From Rhodoblastus sp963736175 (GTDB lineage: Bacteria; Pseudomonadota; Alphaproteobacteria; Rhizobiales; Beijerinckiaceae), in NCBI GenBank assembly GCA_963736175.1, contig CAVTNU010000032.1, positions 31,015 through 95,014 on the forward strand: 64,000 bases of DNA. Direction: 5' to 3'. The position numbers and the translations under genes were made by a program. Numbering within the stretch: the first letter of the stretch is position 1; each line of letters starts with the position of its first letter. Positions 1 through 8,407 of the stretch are shown piece after piece. A model generated the notes under the pieces. It worked only from the letters and a program-made list of their open reading frames with translations. It made no database searches and was not told where the DNA came from.

Positions 1-2
1 CG

Positions 3-1025
3 TCGGCGTTCGAGGCCGGATGGAGCGGATATGACGCAGGCGGCGTGACCTTTGCAGCGCCCGCGAATATGCGAGCGCCGGCGAATTACGCGCCAGTTTT
101 GTCGCAAGTGGACGCGACCCGTCCCGACTGGACGTTTACGCTGACCGACCAGCCGAATAACCCTGCCGCGGGCGTGATGGTCACGTTCAACTGGTCGAGG
201 AATGTGACGGACGAGGCTTCGGGTACGCAGGTTTTAGCGCGGGGCGACGCGATCGTCGCTCATCATCAAGCGACGCGCGTCGAGTGGATCGACTCGGATG
301 TGGGGTGGCGCGGTTTTGGCGTCGTGCTGCGAGATGTTTCTCCCCACGGCGAACTCTTCGCGATGACCTGTCGCAGTCCCCAGGCGCTCTGGGCGCAGGC
401 GGGTCCGGTTTGCGAAGCAATTCTCGCCACGGTCGGGTTTCCCGCCACGGCTTCCCCTCCCGCGGGCGCCGTTTCTCCGGAAAATCCAGTGAGCGGCGGC
501 GCGCCGACCCAATCGGCCGCCTCTCCCTTAAGTCCGCCGCCCATTGCTCCCGTCAAACCAACGCCGCCGCCGCCGCCAAAAGCCGCGCCTCCTGTCGCTC
601 CGGTAAATCCGCCGGGCCTCAACGCGCCTCCTCATCCGGTCGCGCCTCCGGTCAAGCCTGTCCCGCCGAAGGCCGCGCATTCCGCGCCGCCGAAATCGAC
701 CGCGTGGGGTCTGGAGCTTCTTTCCGCCGCGATCGGCGCGCTCGCCGTCCTGAGCCTTGTCGGCGCCGGCTATATCGGAAGATTGATATGGAGGCGGCGC
801 CGTTCGGCGGACGCGGTCCCCGAGGCAAAGCCCGAATTTTCGTCGCCGCGAACATCGAGGACTTTCAGCGCGCCCGTCGCGGACACGCCGCGGCGGCCGG
901 CGCCGCAGCCGACAAGTCCCGGCGTCGCGCCGGCTGACGCCGACAATCGTCGACTGATGTTGCTGTTGCTCGGAGCCGGAATCTTGCTCGTGCTGGCGGC
1001 GCTCGGTTTGGCTCTGCGCGGATGA
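3..1025 (+). CDS. Proline-rich membrane protein, 5'-truncated by window edge
   Basis: The frame is open from base 3 with no stop, so the gene begins before the window; the GTG at 45 is internal. The visible part has a globular N-terminal portion containing the run DWTFTLTDQPNN, then about 90 residues rich in Pro and Ala. A hydrophobic segment near codons 225-250 is followed by Arg residues, and a second hydrophobic helix ends the protein (LMLLLLGAGILLVLAALGLA). This suggests an envelope-anchored protein with an extended linker. It heads a same-strand run of five closely spaced genes (3-6631), probably one operon. I do not recognise the family, and no enzymatic motif is visible. Confidence 0.6.
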   Translation, partial: SAFEAGWSGYDAGGVTFAAPANMRAPANYAPVLSQVDATRPDWTFTLTDQPNNPAAGVMVTFNWSRNVTDEASGTQVLARGDAIVAHHQATRVEWIDSDVGWRGFGVVLRDVSPHGELFAMTCRSPQALWAQAGPVCEAILATVGFPATASPPAGAVSPENPVSGGAPTQSAASPLSPPPIAPVKPTPPPPPKAAPPVAPVNPPGLNAPPHPVAPPVKPVPPKAAHSAPPKSTAWGLELLSAAIGALAVLSLVGAGYIGRLIWRRRRSADAVPEAKPEFSSPRTSRTFSAPVADTPRRPAPQPTSPGVAPADADNRRLMLLLLGAGILLVLAALGLALRG

Positions 1026-1056
1026 AATCAGACGAGAGGTCGAAAGGAATCAGCCC

Positions 1057-1671
1057 ATGACCGATCTGACGCTCGTTTCGGTATTGAAAAATCTGAGCGC
1101 GCAAATACGCCGCGTGGCGATCATGATCGGCCTCGGCGTCGCGGCGCTGGCCGCGATCAGCTTGCTGACCGCGAATCCCTTGACGACGTTCATGCGGCTC
1201 ATCGCTTTCGTCGGCGTCGCGATGCTGCTGTTCTCGGTCGCCGTCATGCTGTTGACATTCCGCCGCGCGCGCGAAATCGTCCCGGCCGCGCTGCTTGCGT
1301 CACTCGTCGTAACGCTGGTCAGCACGTTCGTCAGTCTCGCGCTCACGCATGCGCTGCCGTCGTCGGCTATCGTCTTCGTCGCCGTGCTGGGCGGCGCTCT
1401 TGTCGGCGCGGCCTGGTCGCTGACGACCTTGTTGTTCGTCGATGGCGCGCAGATCCGCATGTGCGGAACGGTCTGGTATCTGGCGGTCTGGGCGTTGACG
1501 CTGTCGTTCAACCAGGGCGCGACGCTTCTCACGGGACGGACGCCGGTTGTCATGACCGTGCTGACGCTGGTGGGGACGGGGCTCGCCATCGGCAACACGC
1601 TGGGCCTGATCGTCCGCGCCCGACAGGCTGAAGCCTTGCCGAAATCACTGGGGAGCGGCGGTCATGCTTGA
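1057..1671 (+). CDS. Multi-pass membrane protein, unknown function
   Basis: A 204-residue protein with about six hydrophobic helices. The ATG is preceded by a purine-rich GAAAGGAAT about 9 bases upstream. The cytoplasmic N-terminus (MTDLTLVSVLKNLSAQIRR) is followed by alternating hydrophobic and short charged segments. The stop overlaps the start of the next gene by 8 bases, which supports translational coupling with the large exported protein downstream. No family is recognised. A role in anchoring or exporting the neighbour is only an inference from the order. Confidence 0.6.
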   Translation: MTDLTLVSVLKNLSAQIRRVAIMIGLGVAALAAISLLTANPLTTFMRLIAFVGVAMLLFSVAVMLLTFRRAREIVPAALLASLVVTLVSTFVSLALTHALPSSAIVFVAVLGGALVGAAWSLTTLLFVDGAQIRMCGTVWYLAVWALTLSFNQGATLLTGRTPVVMTVLTLVGTGLAIGNTLGLIVRARQAEALPKSLGSGGHA

Positions 1672-4600
1672 TGCGTTCGGCGTCAGAATTCGAGGCGCGC
1701 TCTGCGGCCTTACTGCGATTGCCGCCGCCATGTTGTTCGGTGGCGTGGGCCAGTGCGCGGCGAGCGGCGTCTGGGTGCAGCAAAGCGCGTCCATGAAGAT
1801 GGAAGGAACAAACCCCGGTAAAAAATGTTACGGCTATTCCGACGGAGCCATAAGCGACGGGAGCGGCTCGCTAAATATCTATTATGAACTGTGCGACGGC
1901 TCCGGCGCGACGTCGTATCAGGCGTCGGGCAAGGTCGTATCCTGGACCTTCAAATGGGACTCGTTGCCAAAACGTATTGTTGGCGACGCGGAAGTGTCAA
2001 TAAACGCATCAATTTCGCAAAATACGAAAGATGGCGCTTCACTTAATATTGTATCGTCGGAAGACCTTAATTCATTACGATATGGAAAAGAACTCGCAAT
2101 TATTTCAACGAATACGAACGTTGAAAATACAGATAATTCGCCGAAAACGACGTCAAAAACACTGAAAATTGTCCTTCCGAGCAAGCAGATGGGAGGCGAG
2201 TTGTTCGACGCAGGCGCCAAAATGGATGTCGTCGTCCAATTCGGCGGATCGGGTCCTGAGGGCAAGGCTCATTATGTCTACGCGTTTCAGCCGGATCCTT
2301 CGTCGGACCTCAAAACCGTCGGCGCCAATCAGCAGAACGGCGTCGCGCAGCCCGCCGACGGCGTTTGGGTTCTGCGGAACACCTCAAAAATCGTCGACTC
2401 GGACCAGCCACATTCGCCCTGTATCGCGAAGGTGACGCCGAATGTCGACAACGGCGGCGCCTCCGTCACGGTCGATCTGATTTCCTGCTACGATACGTAC
2501 AAGATCGGCGTCGACGCCGGCGAGGTGTCCGATCGTTTCACTTGGGATCCTCCGCCGGCGCGCATCGCGCCGGACAAGGAAGTCAAAATTCGCGCGAGCG
2601 TCACCCGGAATGGCGATGTAACGAAAATATTCGCCCGCGATCCGTCGCTCTTTCAAGTGTTTCCCTTCAACTTTCCCAGCCTGCGTCTGACGTTCGCAGG
2701 CGGCTCCGCGCTCAGCGCCAGGCACGATGTCGCGATCACGACTGAAAACGATCCTGCTGTCTCGAACAACATATTGGATTTCACCCTTTCGCATAAAGCG
2801 AACGGCGAAAAAGCCGATGTCATTATCCAGTTCTACGGGATCGGAAAGAGCGAATTCGCCTACCACTATGTCTATGAATCCTCCGACGGGCCGTCTTTTG
2901 CTGGCGCCGCCTCCATTCAGTCTGGCGTCGGTAAGACGAGCGCGGCGACGACCTCGGCGGCGGCGGCCGCGATCCTTGGCGGTCTGATCGCGTCCTTGGG
3001 CGCGCTGCTTGCCGCGGGGCTCACCGGCTTGGGTCCGAACGATTTGGCCAAGCTGCTTGGCGATTTTCTCAAAGGTCAATCGCCGGGCGACGGTTTCGAC
3101 GAATGGAAGCAGAAAGGATTGGCGCAGGGCGGGCAATATGTCGTGCGCGACAATATCGGCCTGATCGTTCCGACCGGCGCGCCGACCCAAATTCCGTCGG
3201 GCGGATCCGTCCTTGCCGTTCCTGAACAACTGGCCGCGACGATCGAAAACGATCTTTCTCGCGGCGCGCGATTTGTCCGGTCGGTCAAGAATATCATCGA
3301 AGGCCAGTTGGCCGCCCAGTCTCAAGGCGACGCCGGCGATATCGATTCGTGGAAGAACATTCGCGATGGGTTCTGGAAGAACGTTGGCCAGGATCTGCAC
3401 AACATTCCTGGACAACTGAAGGACGCCGCCATTGCCGGAGGCAAAACGCTCGCCAACGCGGTCGGCGATGGGGTCGCGCAACTGAAGGATCCCACCAACT
3501 GGATCGCCGTCGAGCAAGCGGTGGAGCAGACGGGCGAGGATATCGTCACGAATCCGCTGGACGCGGCGAAGAAAGTGGAAGGCTTCTACCAGGGCGCCGG
3601 CGCCGCCGGCGTGCAGGCGGCGGAAAATGCCCTGTCGCATCCGCTCGATACGCTCAAGAGCCTGTTAGGAGCCGAAAACTGGCAGAAGGTGATCGATCCT
3701 AATGTTCCGGTGACGGAGCGCCTCGGACGCTACCTTTTCGGCGTGATGGACGCCGCAGCGAACCTTTCGCTCGCCGGCGACGTCGCGAAAGGCGTCAAAT
3801 CGATTTCCGCCGCATCGGATGCTTTTAAGGCTGCTGAAGTCGCGTCCGACGCAGGCGACGCCCTCAGCGTCGCGGAAAAGGCATGGCAGGACGCGCGCGC
3901 GGCAGGCAAGACCAAGGTCGACGATTTTCTCGCGGCGCAACAGGCGGCCGAGGAAGCGGCGAAATCCGGCGACGCGGCGGCGCAGGCGGCCGCTGACGAG
4001 GAGTTGCGTCGCAGCACACTGGAAATTCAGGGCGATAAACAGGCTCTGTGGGAGATCAACAGGCGCGACGATCAATTGAAGCGGAGTTTCAACCGGGAGA
4101 TGGGCGCCGTCTATCGGGAAACCGACGACAGTGTCGTCTCTGAGATCTGTGATCAGAAGGGCTGGGACCGCGACAACCTCTATGAGCAACCGCCGGGCTC
4201 TGGCATCTGGTACAATCGCGAGACCGGCCGTCCGGACATTGTCATCGTCAAGCCGACCAATCCCAAGCCCGGCGTTTCCGTCGGCGCCGATCGCGACGTG
4301 ACGGTGCGCGTACGCGAAACCGGCGACACATGGGTCGCCGATCCCTCTCGGCCCGGCGAGTTCATTCAAGCCGGCGACAAGGGCGTGCTGACCGACGTGC
4401 CCTCGGAGAATCTGAAGGAAATCTACAACAAGAGCTTTTATGACGCAGCCGGCGCCGACAAGCACTATCCGGGCCTGTCGCCGGACGAATTCGCCCATAA
4501 GCTGGACCAGGTGGCTACCGACCGGCTGCATCCCGAAGCCTATGGGCGCGGACAAAAGGACCTCGGCGTCGCCATTGGCAAGCCCGGTGCGGATTTCTCT

Positions 4601-4969
4601 GATCCGGAACAGGTCGCGAAAGCGGCGCAATTCAAATCCGAACACCTTTACCAACAGGCGGCTGACCTCGAAGCCGAGGGCCATGACGCCGAGGTCCAGA
4701 CGGCGCTCGCCGAAGGCATGCGCCAGGCGACCAAACAATTCGACCGCCAAGTGATGGGCCGCGCCAAAGCTCTCGCCGCGCAGGGCCTCGACGTTAAAAT
4801 TCCCGACAAGCTGATAGAAGACATGGACGTGATGAAACTGACACAGCAGCAGGGCCTATCGCCGGCGCAGGTCGCGGCGAAACTCGCCGAGCGTGGCACG
4901 ACGATTCAGGATGTGACCCAGCGCTCCGCCGGGCTTCTCGAGGCGCTGCAGAAGCTCAAGCCGAGATGA
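1664..4969 (+). CDS. Large exported protein with duplicated N-terminal domain, unknown function
   Basis: This is a 1101-residue protein. Residues 1-33 look like a signal peptide. Two copies of a roughly 175-residue domain follow, at about 34-210 and 232-408. Both open with GVWV, both carry two Cys (55/77 and 253/275), and both end on a similar aromatic stretch (AHYVYAF and AYHYVYES), which suggests beta-rich disulfide-bonded domains. An Ala/Gly hydrophobic segment lies at about 430-456. The remaining 640 residues are mostly helical, with Ala/Glu/Asp-rich stretches and a short beta-like section near 850-930. The second half resembles the body of polymorphic or secreted effector proteins, but I see no recognisable toxin motif. 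Bases 1980-2170 are clearly more AT-rich than the surroundings. Confidence 0.65.
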   Translation: MLDAFGVRIRGALCGLTAIAAAMLFGGVGQCAASGVWVQQSASMKMEGTNPGKKCYGYSDGAISDGSGSLNIYYELCDGSGATSYQASGKVVSWTFKWDSLPKRIVGDAEVSINASISQNTKDGASLNIVSSEDLNSLRYGKELAIISTNTNVENTDNSPKTTSKTLKIVLPSKQMGGELFDAGAKMDVVVQFGGSGPEGKAHYVYAFQPDPSSDLKTVGANQQNGVAQPADGVWVLRNTSKIVDSDQPHSPCIAKVTPNVDNGGASVTVDLISCYDTYKIGVDAGEVSDRFTWDPPPARIAPDKEVKIRASVTRNGDVTKIFARDPSLFQVFPFNFPSLRLTFAGGSALSARHDVAITTENDPAVSNNILDFTLSHKANGEKADVIIQFYGIGKSEFAYHYVYESSDGPSFAGAASIQSGVGKTSAATTSAAAAAILGGLIASLGALLAAGLTGLGPNDLAKLLGDFLKGQSPGDGFDEWKQKGLAQGGQYVVRDNIGLIVPTGAPTQIPSGGSVLAVPEQLAATIENDLSRGARFVRSVKNIIEGQLAAQSQGDAGDIDSWKNIRDGFWKNVGQDLHNIPGQLKDAAIAGGKTLANAVGDGVAQLKDPTNWIAVEQAVEQTGEDIVTNPLDAAKKVEGFYQGAGAAGVQAAENALSHPLDTLKSLLGAENWQKVIDPNVPVTERLGRYLFGVMDAAANLSLAGDVAKGVKSISAASDAFKAAEVASDAGDALSVAEKAWQDARAAGKTKVDDFLAAQQAAEEAAKSGDAAAQAAADEELRRSTLEIQGDKQALWEINRRDDQLKRSFNREMGAVYRETDDSVVSEICDQKGWDRDNLYEQPPGSGIWYNRETGRPDIVIVKPTNPKPGVSVGADRDVTVRVRETGDTWVADPSRPGEFIQAGDKGVLTDVPSENLKEIYNKSFYDAAGADKHYPGLSPDEFAHKLDQVATDRLHPEAYGRGQKDLGVAIGKPGADFSDPEQVAKAAQFKSEHLYQQAADLEAEGHDAEVQTALAEGMRQATKQFDRQVMGRAKALAAQGLDVKIPDKLIEDMDVMKLTQQQGLSPAQVAAKLAERGTTIQDVTQRSAGLLEALQKLKPR

Positions 4970-5003
4970 TGGCAAGTCGAAACAATCCAGGGAAAGAGCG
5001 ACA

Positions 5004-5621
5004 ATGAGCGACTATACCTTTGTTGCACTGAGCCCTGAGGCGGCGAGGCGACTGGGACTGGCGTCCCTGCCCATACCGGCGCGCCAGCACCGTCTTGACG
5101 CGATCATGCCGCAAGGCGGCGAGGTCGATCTCGTCGGCCTGATCGACGAGCTTGCCGGTTTTTTGGCTGAGAACCCGCACGGGCGCGAAACCTACCAGCA
5201 GCTCCTCGACGCGCTCTGCTATATGGTCGGCGTCGACGCCGGGGCAAGGGGATATCACGAGCAGGCGGAGCATTGCTTCCGCGTAGGACTTTTCACCGCC
5301 CCTCAGAATATCGTCTTGCGCGGCAATTATGCCCTTGCGCTGCATTGTCTTGGGCGGGACGTGGAAGCGATTCGCGAATTCGAGCGGGTGGTCGCCGGCG
5401 CGTCCAAACACCAAATTCTTCCGGCGACCTGGCTGATGCTTGCACGACTTTACGCGCGGCAAGGCTCTTACGATAAGTCCTATTGGCTCCTGAAGGACGT
5501 GAGCGCCCTCATACCCGACGAGCCGGGGTTCTGGGATTTCTTTGGCGAAATGGGCGAGAAGGCGGGGCTGGCGCCGACTGCGTCGGTTCGATCGATCGCC
5601 GCCGAGGGCGGCAGGCAATGA
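5004..5621 (+). CDS. Tetratricopeptide-like repeat protein
   Basis: A 205-residue soluble protein with no signal peptide. The middle is helical with TPR-like spacing, as in AEHCFRVGLFTAPQNIVLRG followed by ALHCLGRDVEAIREFERVV and a third helix pair around LMLARLYARQGSYDKSYWLL. TPRs usually mediate protein-protein contacts, so it may be a cytoplasmic partner of the membrane proteins beside it. It starts 34 bases after the large exported protein, and its TGA overlaps the ATG of the next gene (ATGA). It belongs to the same probable operon. The specific function is unknown. Confidence 0.6.
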   Translation: MSDYTFVALSPEAARRLGLASLPIPARQHRLDAIMPQGGEVDLVGLIDELAGFLAENPHGRETYQQLLDALCYMVGVDAGARGYHEQAEHCFRVGLFTAPQNIVLRGNYALALHCLGRDVEAIREFERVVAGASKHQILPATWLMLARLYARQGSYDKSYWLLKDVSALIPDEPGFWDFFGEMGEKAGLAPTASVRSIAAEGGRQ

Positions 5622-6631
5622 ACGAGGCCGTCGCCGAAGGCGATAAACCGCTCGTAGCACCGTCAGCATTGAACTGGGATTTGGACGTCCCCGTCGCCAC
5701 GCATCCGTTGATGCTGGTCATGTATGTCAAGGTCTTCGCGCTTGTGTTCGCGCTGATGAGCGCGCTTCTCGCATTCCTTATGGCCGTCACCGGAAGCGCG
5801 GCGCAAATCATGCCGATGATCGGCTTTGTCGCGATGATCGCCTTTGGCCTGTTCCTGTTGATCCTGTTGGTCACCCTGATCTTCTTCAGAAATCGCATGC
5901 GCATGGCTTTCGTGCTCGACGCGAACGGCGTTTCCGCCGCCGTCGTCGACCCTCGCGCCAAAGCTGCGAGCAAAGTCGCCATTGTCGCGGGCGCCGTCGC
6001 CGGCAATCCAGGTCTGGCTGGCGCCGGGTTGATGAGCGCCTCGACGTCGCGGCGATCGTTCGCATGGCGAGGAATCGATCGGGCCGTCTATTATCCGAAG
6101 TGGCGCGCGATCGTCCTCGACAATCAATGGCGCAATCTGCTGATCCTGTTCTGCCGCGACGACAATTACGACGCGGTCGCCGAATTCGTGCGAACTATGC
6201 TCGTCGAACAAGCTGATAACCTACAGAAAAACAGTCCCCTGCCGCGCCTGCTGTTGCGCAGCGCCCTGGCTGTCGCCGCCGCTACGCCGCTTTTCTGGCT
6301 GCCGGACAATCTGGAAATCGGCGCCTTTGCGCCCTTCTTCGTCCTGTGCTTCGCGTTGGCGACGATCTGGTTGGTTCCGCTGCTCGCCTGGGGCGTCGTC
6401 GGCGGCCTTCTGTTCATCGCCGCCGCCGCCCTCATCAACGGATTGGCGCTCAGCGTATCCCTGCTTGGCGAAGGGCTCGCGAACGCCGTTCTGAACGGCG
6501 ACGACTGGGCGAGGATCGTTCTCGCGTTGCTCGGCGGCGCCTATCTTCTTTGGCTCGCGATCGCCACGTTGCGCGGTCGCGTCGATCCAGCGCTCGCCGG
6601 CGACATCAAGGACAGATCGCCGAAAGATTAG
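5618..6631 (+). CDS. Membrane protein, unknown function
   Basis: The ATG at 5618 overlaps the stop of the TPR-like gene (ATGA), which fixes the start better than earlier in-frame codons lying inside that gene. The product is 337 residues. Two strong hydrophobic helices lie near residues 30-100 (VKVFALVFALMSALLAFLMA and the following MIGFVAMIAFGLFLLILLV). A soluble stretch of about 120 residues follows, and then three C-terminal helices. The middle part resembles small membrane-associated regulatory domains, but no family is recognised. It is the last gene of the plus-strand run and meets a minus-strand gene 24 bases later. Confidence 0.6.
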   Translation: MNEAVAEGDKPLVAPSALNWDLDVPVATHPLMLVMYVKVFALVFALMSALLAFLMAVTGSAAQIMPMIGFVAMIAFGLFLLILLVTLIFFRNRMRMAFVLDANGVSAAVVDPRAKAASKVAIVAGAVAGNPGLAGAGLMSASTSRRSFAWRGIDRAVYYPKWRAIVLDNQWRNLLILFCRDDNYDAVAEFVRTMLVEQADNLQKNSPLPRLLLRSALAVAAATPLFWLPDNLEIGAFAPFFVLCFALATIWLVPLLAWGVVGGLLFIAAAALINGLALSVSLLGEGLANAVLNGDDWARIVLALLGGAYLLWLAIATLRGRVDPALAGDIKDRSPKD

Positions 6632-6655
6632 GCGCGTCTTGCAAAGCCAGCGGGC

Positions 6656-7156
6656 TCATTGCATCTCGACCTTACCGGCGCCCAGGGATCGCGCGACGCG
6701 CGCCGCGATGGCGTCGTAATCGCGCTTGAGCGACTGGGGATAGGTCAAGACCATGCCGTGAATGACGTCGCCCTTGAACAGGTATTTTTCATAGAAAATA
6801 TTATCGCCGCGAATGCCCGAAAGCACGAGCCAGTCATCGCCGTTCGCTCGATAGGTCACGTGGGCGTAACCGGATTCATCGTCGGCGCGAAGAGAGGCCT
6901 CGTAGGCGGCCGGCGAAGCGTTTTCTACATTGTAGCCGCCGAAAATCGCCAGGGTCGCCCCGTCCCGCGCCTGAAAGCTCTGGCCGTCGCCATTCTCGGG
7001 CGGGCGAAGCGCATGAAATCTCTCGGACGGATAGTCGGCGAATGTGCCGAACCGCGGGTTGGCGTAGACGGTCCAGTTTTCCGCCCGGGCGGTAGCCAGG
7101 CCTGTCAATGTCAGCAGACCGGTGAGGATGAGGAAGCGCATCAGCCGCATGGTCAT
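6656..7156 (-). CDS. Secreted or periplasmic protein, unknown function
   Basis: A 166-residue protein with a clear signal peptide (RLMRFLILTGLLTLTGLATA, then RAEN). The mature part contains NPRFGTFADYPSERF and a later FYEKYLFKGDVIHGMVLTYP segment. This resembles small periplasmic proteins of alphaproteobacteria that describe themselves only as hypothetical, where a sequence like 'nprfgt.adyP' precedes a mixed alpha/beta domain. No catalytic motif is visible. It lies 49 bases from the interrupted M15 peptidase gene, on the same strand, and could share its transcript. Confidence 0.6.
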   Translation of the reverse strand: MTMRLMRFLILTGLLTLTGLATARAENWTVYANPRFGTFADYPSERFHALRPPENGDGQSFQARDGATLAIFGGYNVENASPAAYEASLRADDESGYAHVTYRANGDDWLVLSGIRGDNIFYEKYLFKGDVIHGMVLTYPQSLKRDYDAIAARVARSLGAGKVEMQ

Positions 7157-7466
7157 GGCTCCAAATTAGACAGCGCAAAGCTGTAGGTCTTTCGATGCTG
7201 TTTGGCTAGAGCAGCTCAGGACGGTATTCGAAATGCATCGTATCGAAATGTCCCCATTTTCCGCCCCAGATGAACCCGTGCTTTTCGAAAACCTCGACTA
7301 TCTCCATCGGTATGCGGTTGCGATAGCCGCCTTTGCTCCACAACCAATAGTCGGAATATTTGGTGTTCAAGTCTATTGCCGCGCCCCAGGCGTGCATGCT
7401 GCGGTTGCCGGTGTCCTTGACGGTTCGGCAGTTATACGTTCCCGCGCTCGGGAAAGCATATTTCTT

Positions 7467-7469
7467 GAG
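7467..7469. repeat. Target-site duplication, left copy (GAG)
   Basis: GAG directly abuts the left IS end and is repeated at 8405-8407. The match can be extended to TGAG (7466-7469 and 8404-8407), so a 4-base duplication with an IS one base shorter is equally possible. Confidence 0.8.
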
Positions 7470-7485
7470 AGTCTGTCCGCGAAGT

Positions 7486-8136
7486 TTAAGAGCTTAAACA
7501 TAGCTTTCGCATCATCAAGCGGATTGACGCGAGGCGGATGAACGCCAAGGCGTTTCGCGTCAGGTTTTCGAAGTCCTTCGCCAATCTGCGGCATCTTCCG
7601 AGCCAGGCGAAGGTTCGCTCGACCACCCATCTGCGCGGGAGGACCTCGAAACCCTGCGCCTGATCGGAGCGCTTGACGATCTCGGTGACCAGGAGCGGCA
7701 AAATCTTCTTTTGCGCCGCCCGGAACTTTGGGCCTTGATAGCCGCCGTCGGCGAAGAGTTTGCGCAGGAATGGGTGCAGTCCGAACATTGTCGCCAACAC
7801 CAATTTGCCGCCGTCGCGGTCCTGAATATCGGCGGGATGAACAATCGCGTGCAGCAGCAATCCTAAAGTGTCGACGAGGATATGGCGCTTCTTGCCCTTG
7901 ATCTTTTTCCCCGCGTCGTAGCCATTCGGATCGATGCAGCGCCCCCTTTTTCGGCGCTTTTGACGCTCTGGCTGTCGATCACGCAAGCTGTCGGGCTGGC
8001 TTCGCGCCCCATCGCCTCGCGACACTTCACATAGAGTGCGTGGTGGATGCGATCGAGCGTGCCGTTCCACGTCCACAGATCGAAATAATCGAACAGCGTG
8101 CTGCGCGGCGGCAAATCCTTCGGCACGTATCGCCAT
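7486..8136 (-). CDS. IS5-family transposase, second frame (OrfB)
   Basis: From GRCIDPNGYDAG onward this frame continues the transposase. It contains KGKKRHILVDTLGLLL, the second catalytic Asp in LFADGGYQGPKF, and the catalytic Glu in WVVERTFAWLGRCRRL. Together with the Asp in OrfA this completes the DDE triad. The N-terminal part upstream of the slippery run is not transposase sequence, so OrfB is expected to be made only as a -1 frameshift fusion with OrfA. No internal disruption is seen, so the element may still be active. Confidence 0.83.
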   Translation of the reverse strand: MAIRAEGFAAAQHAVRLFRSVDVERHARSHPPRTLCEVSRGDGARSQPDSLRDRQPERQKRRKRGRCIDPNGYDAGKKIKGKKRHILVDTLGLLLHAIVHPADIQDRDGGKLVLATMFGLHPFLRKLFADGGYQGPKFRAAQKKILPLLVTEIVKRSDQAQGFEVLPRRWVVERTFAWLGRCRRLAKDFENLTRNALAFIRLASIRLMMRKLCLSS

Positions 8137-8357
8137 TGGCAGCCCGTGCTCAGCACGTACATCAGGCCGTTGACGACTTCACGCACATCGACGGTGCGCT
8201 TGCGCCCGCCGCGCTTGGCCGGCGGTATCAACGACGCGATATGCTCCCATTCGGCGTCGGTCAGGTCGCTGGGATAACGCAACTTGTCGCGGTTATATTG
8301 CGCGCGGTTCTCGCTCGTCCACATCGGCAGCCCCTCCAGAATCAGGCTACCTTCCAT
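7863..8357 (-). CDS. IS5-family transposase, first frame (OrfA)
   Basis: This 164-residue frame carries the N-terminal IS5-type domain (RYPSDLTDAEWEHIASLIPP, then GCQWRYVPKDLPP) and the first catalytic Asp in ACVIDSQSVK. After SAEKGG the reading frame leaves the transposase sequence, and the remainder has no similarity to the family. The run AAAAAGGGGG (reverse strand of 7942-7951) lies exactly where the product should pass into the second frame by a -1 shift. The product would bind the element ends as part of the OrfAB fusion. Confidence 0.85.
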   Translation of the reverse strand: MEGSLILEGLPMWTSENRAQYNRDKLRYPSDLTDAEWEHIASLIPPAKRGGRKRTVDVREVVNGLMYVLSTGCQWRYVPKDLPPRSTLFDYFDLWTWNGTLDRIHHALYVKCREAMGREASPTACVIDSQSVKSAEKGGAASIRMATTRGKRSRARSAISSSTL

Positions 8358-8404
8358 GAATCACATCCGACTCATGCGATTCAACTTCTTTTCGGACGGA
8401 CACT

Positions 8405-8407
8405 GAG
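8405..8407. repeat. Target-site duplication, right copy (GAG)
   Basis: Right copy of the GAG direct repeat. It forms the Leu codon (CTC on the minus strand) that precedes KKYAFPS in the reconstructed peptidase. Confidence 0.8.

Larger units (their letters stand above)
7470..8404 (-). mobile_element. IS5-family insertion sequence (about 935 bp)
   Basis: The left end starts AGTCTGTCCGCGAAG. The right end, read inward on the minus strand, starts AGTGTCCGTCCGAAAAG. These are imperfect terminal inverted repeats sharing GTCCG and AAG. The element holds a two-frame DDE transposase and is flanked by the direct repeat GAG. Size, a split transposase with a slippery run, and a 2-4 base duplication fit the IS427-type subgroup of IS5. 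It interrupts the M15 peptidase gene. I see no other copy in the window. Confidence 0.88.

Noticed and set aside
2384..3640. Long minus-strand open frame (418 codons) opposite the large exported protein
   Set aside because: It is Arg/Gly/Asp-rich with no domain; it mirrors the codon bias of the real plus-strand gene.
7466..8407. IS boundary one base different, with a 4-base TGAG duplication
   Set aside because: Not excluded, but GAG with ends AGTC/AGTG gives better matched inverted repeats; both restore the same peptidase frame.
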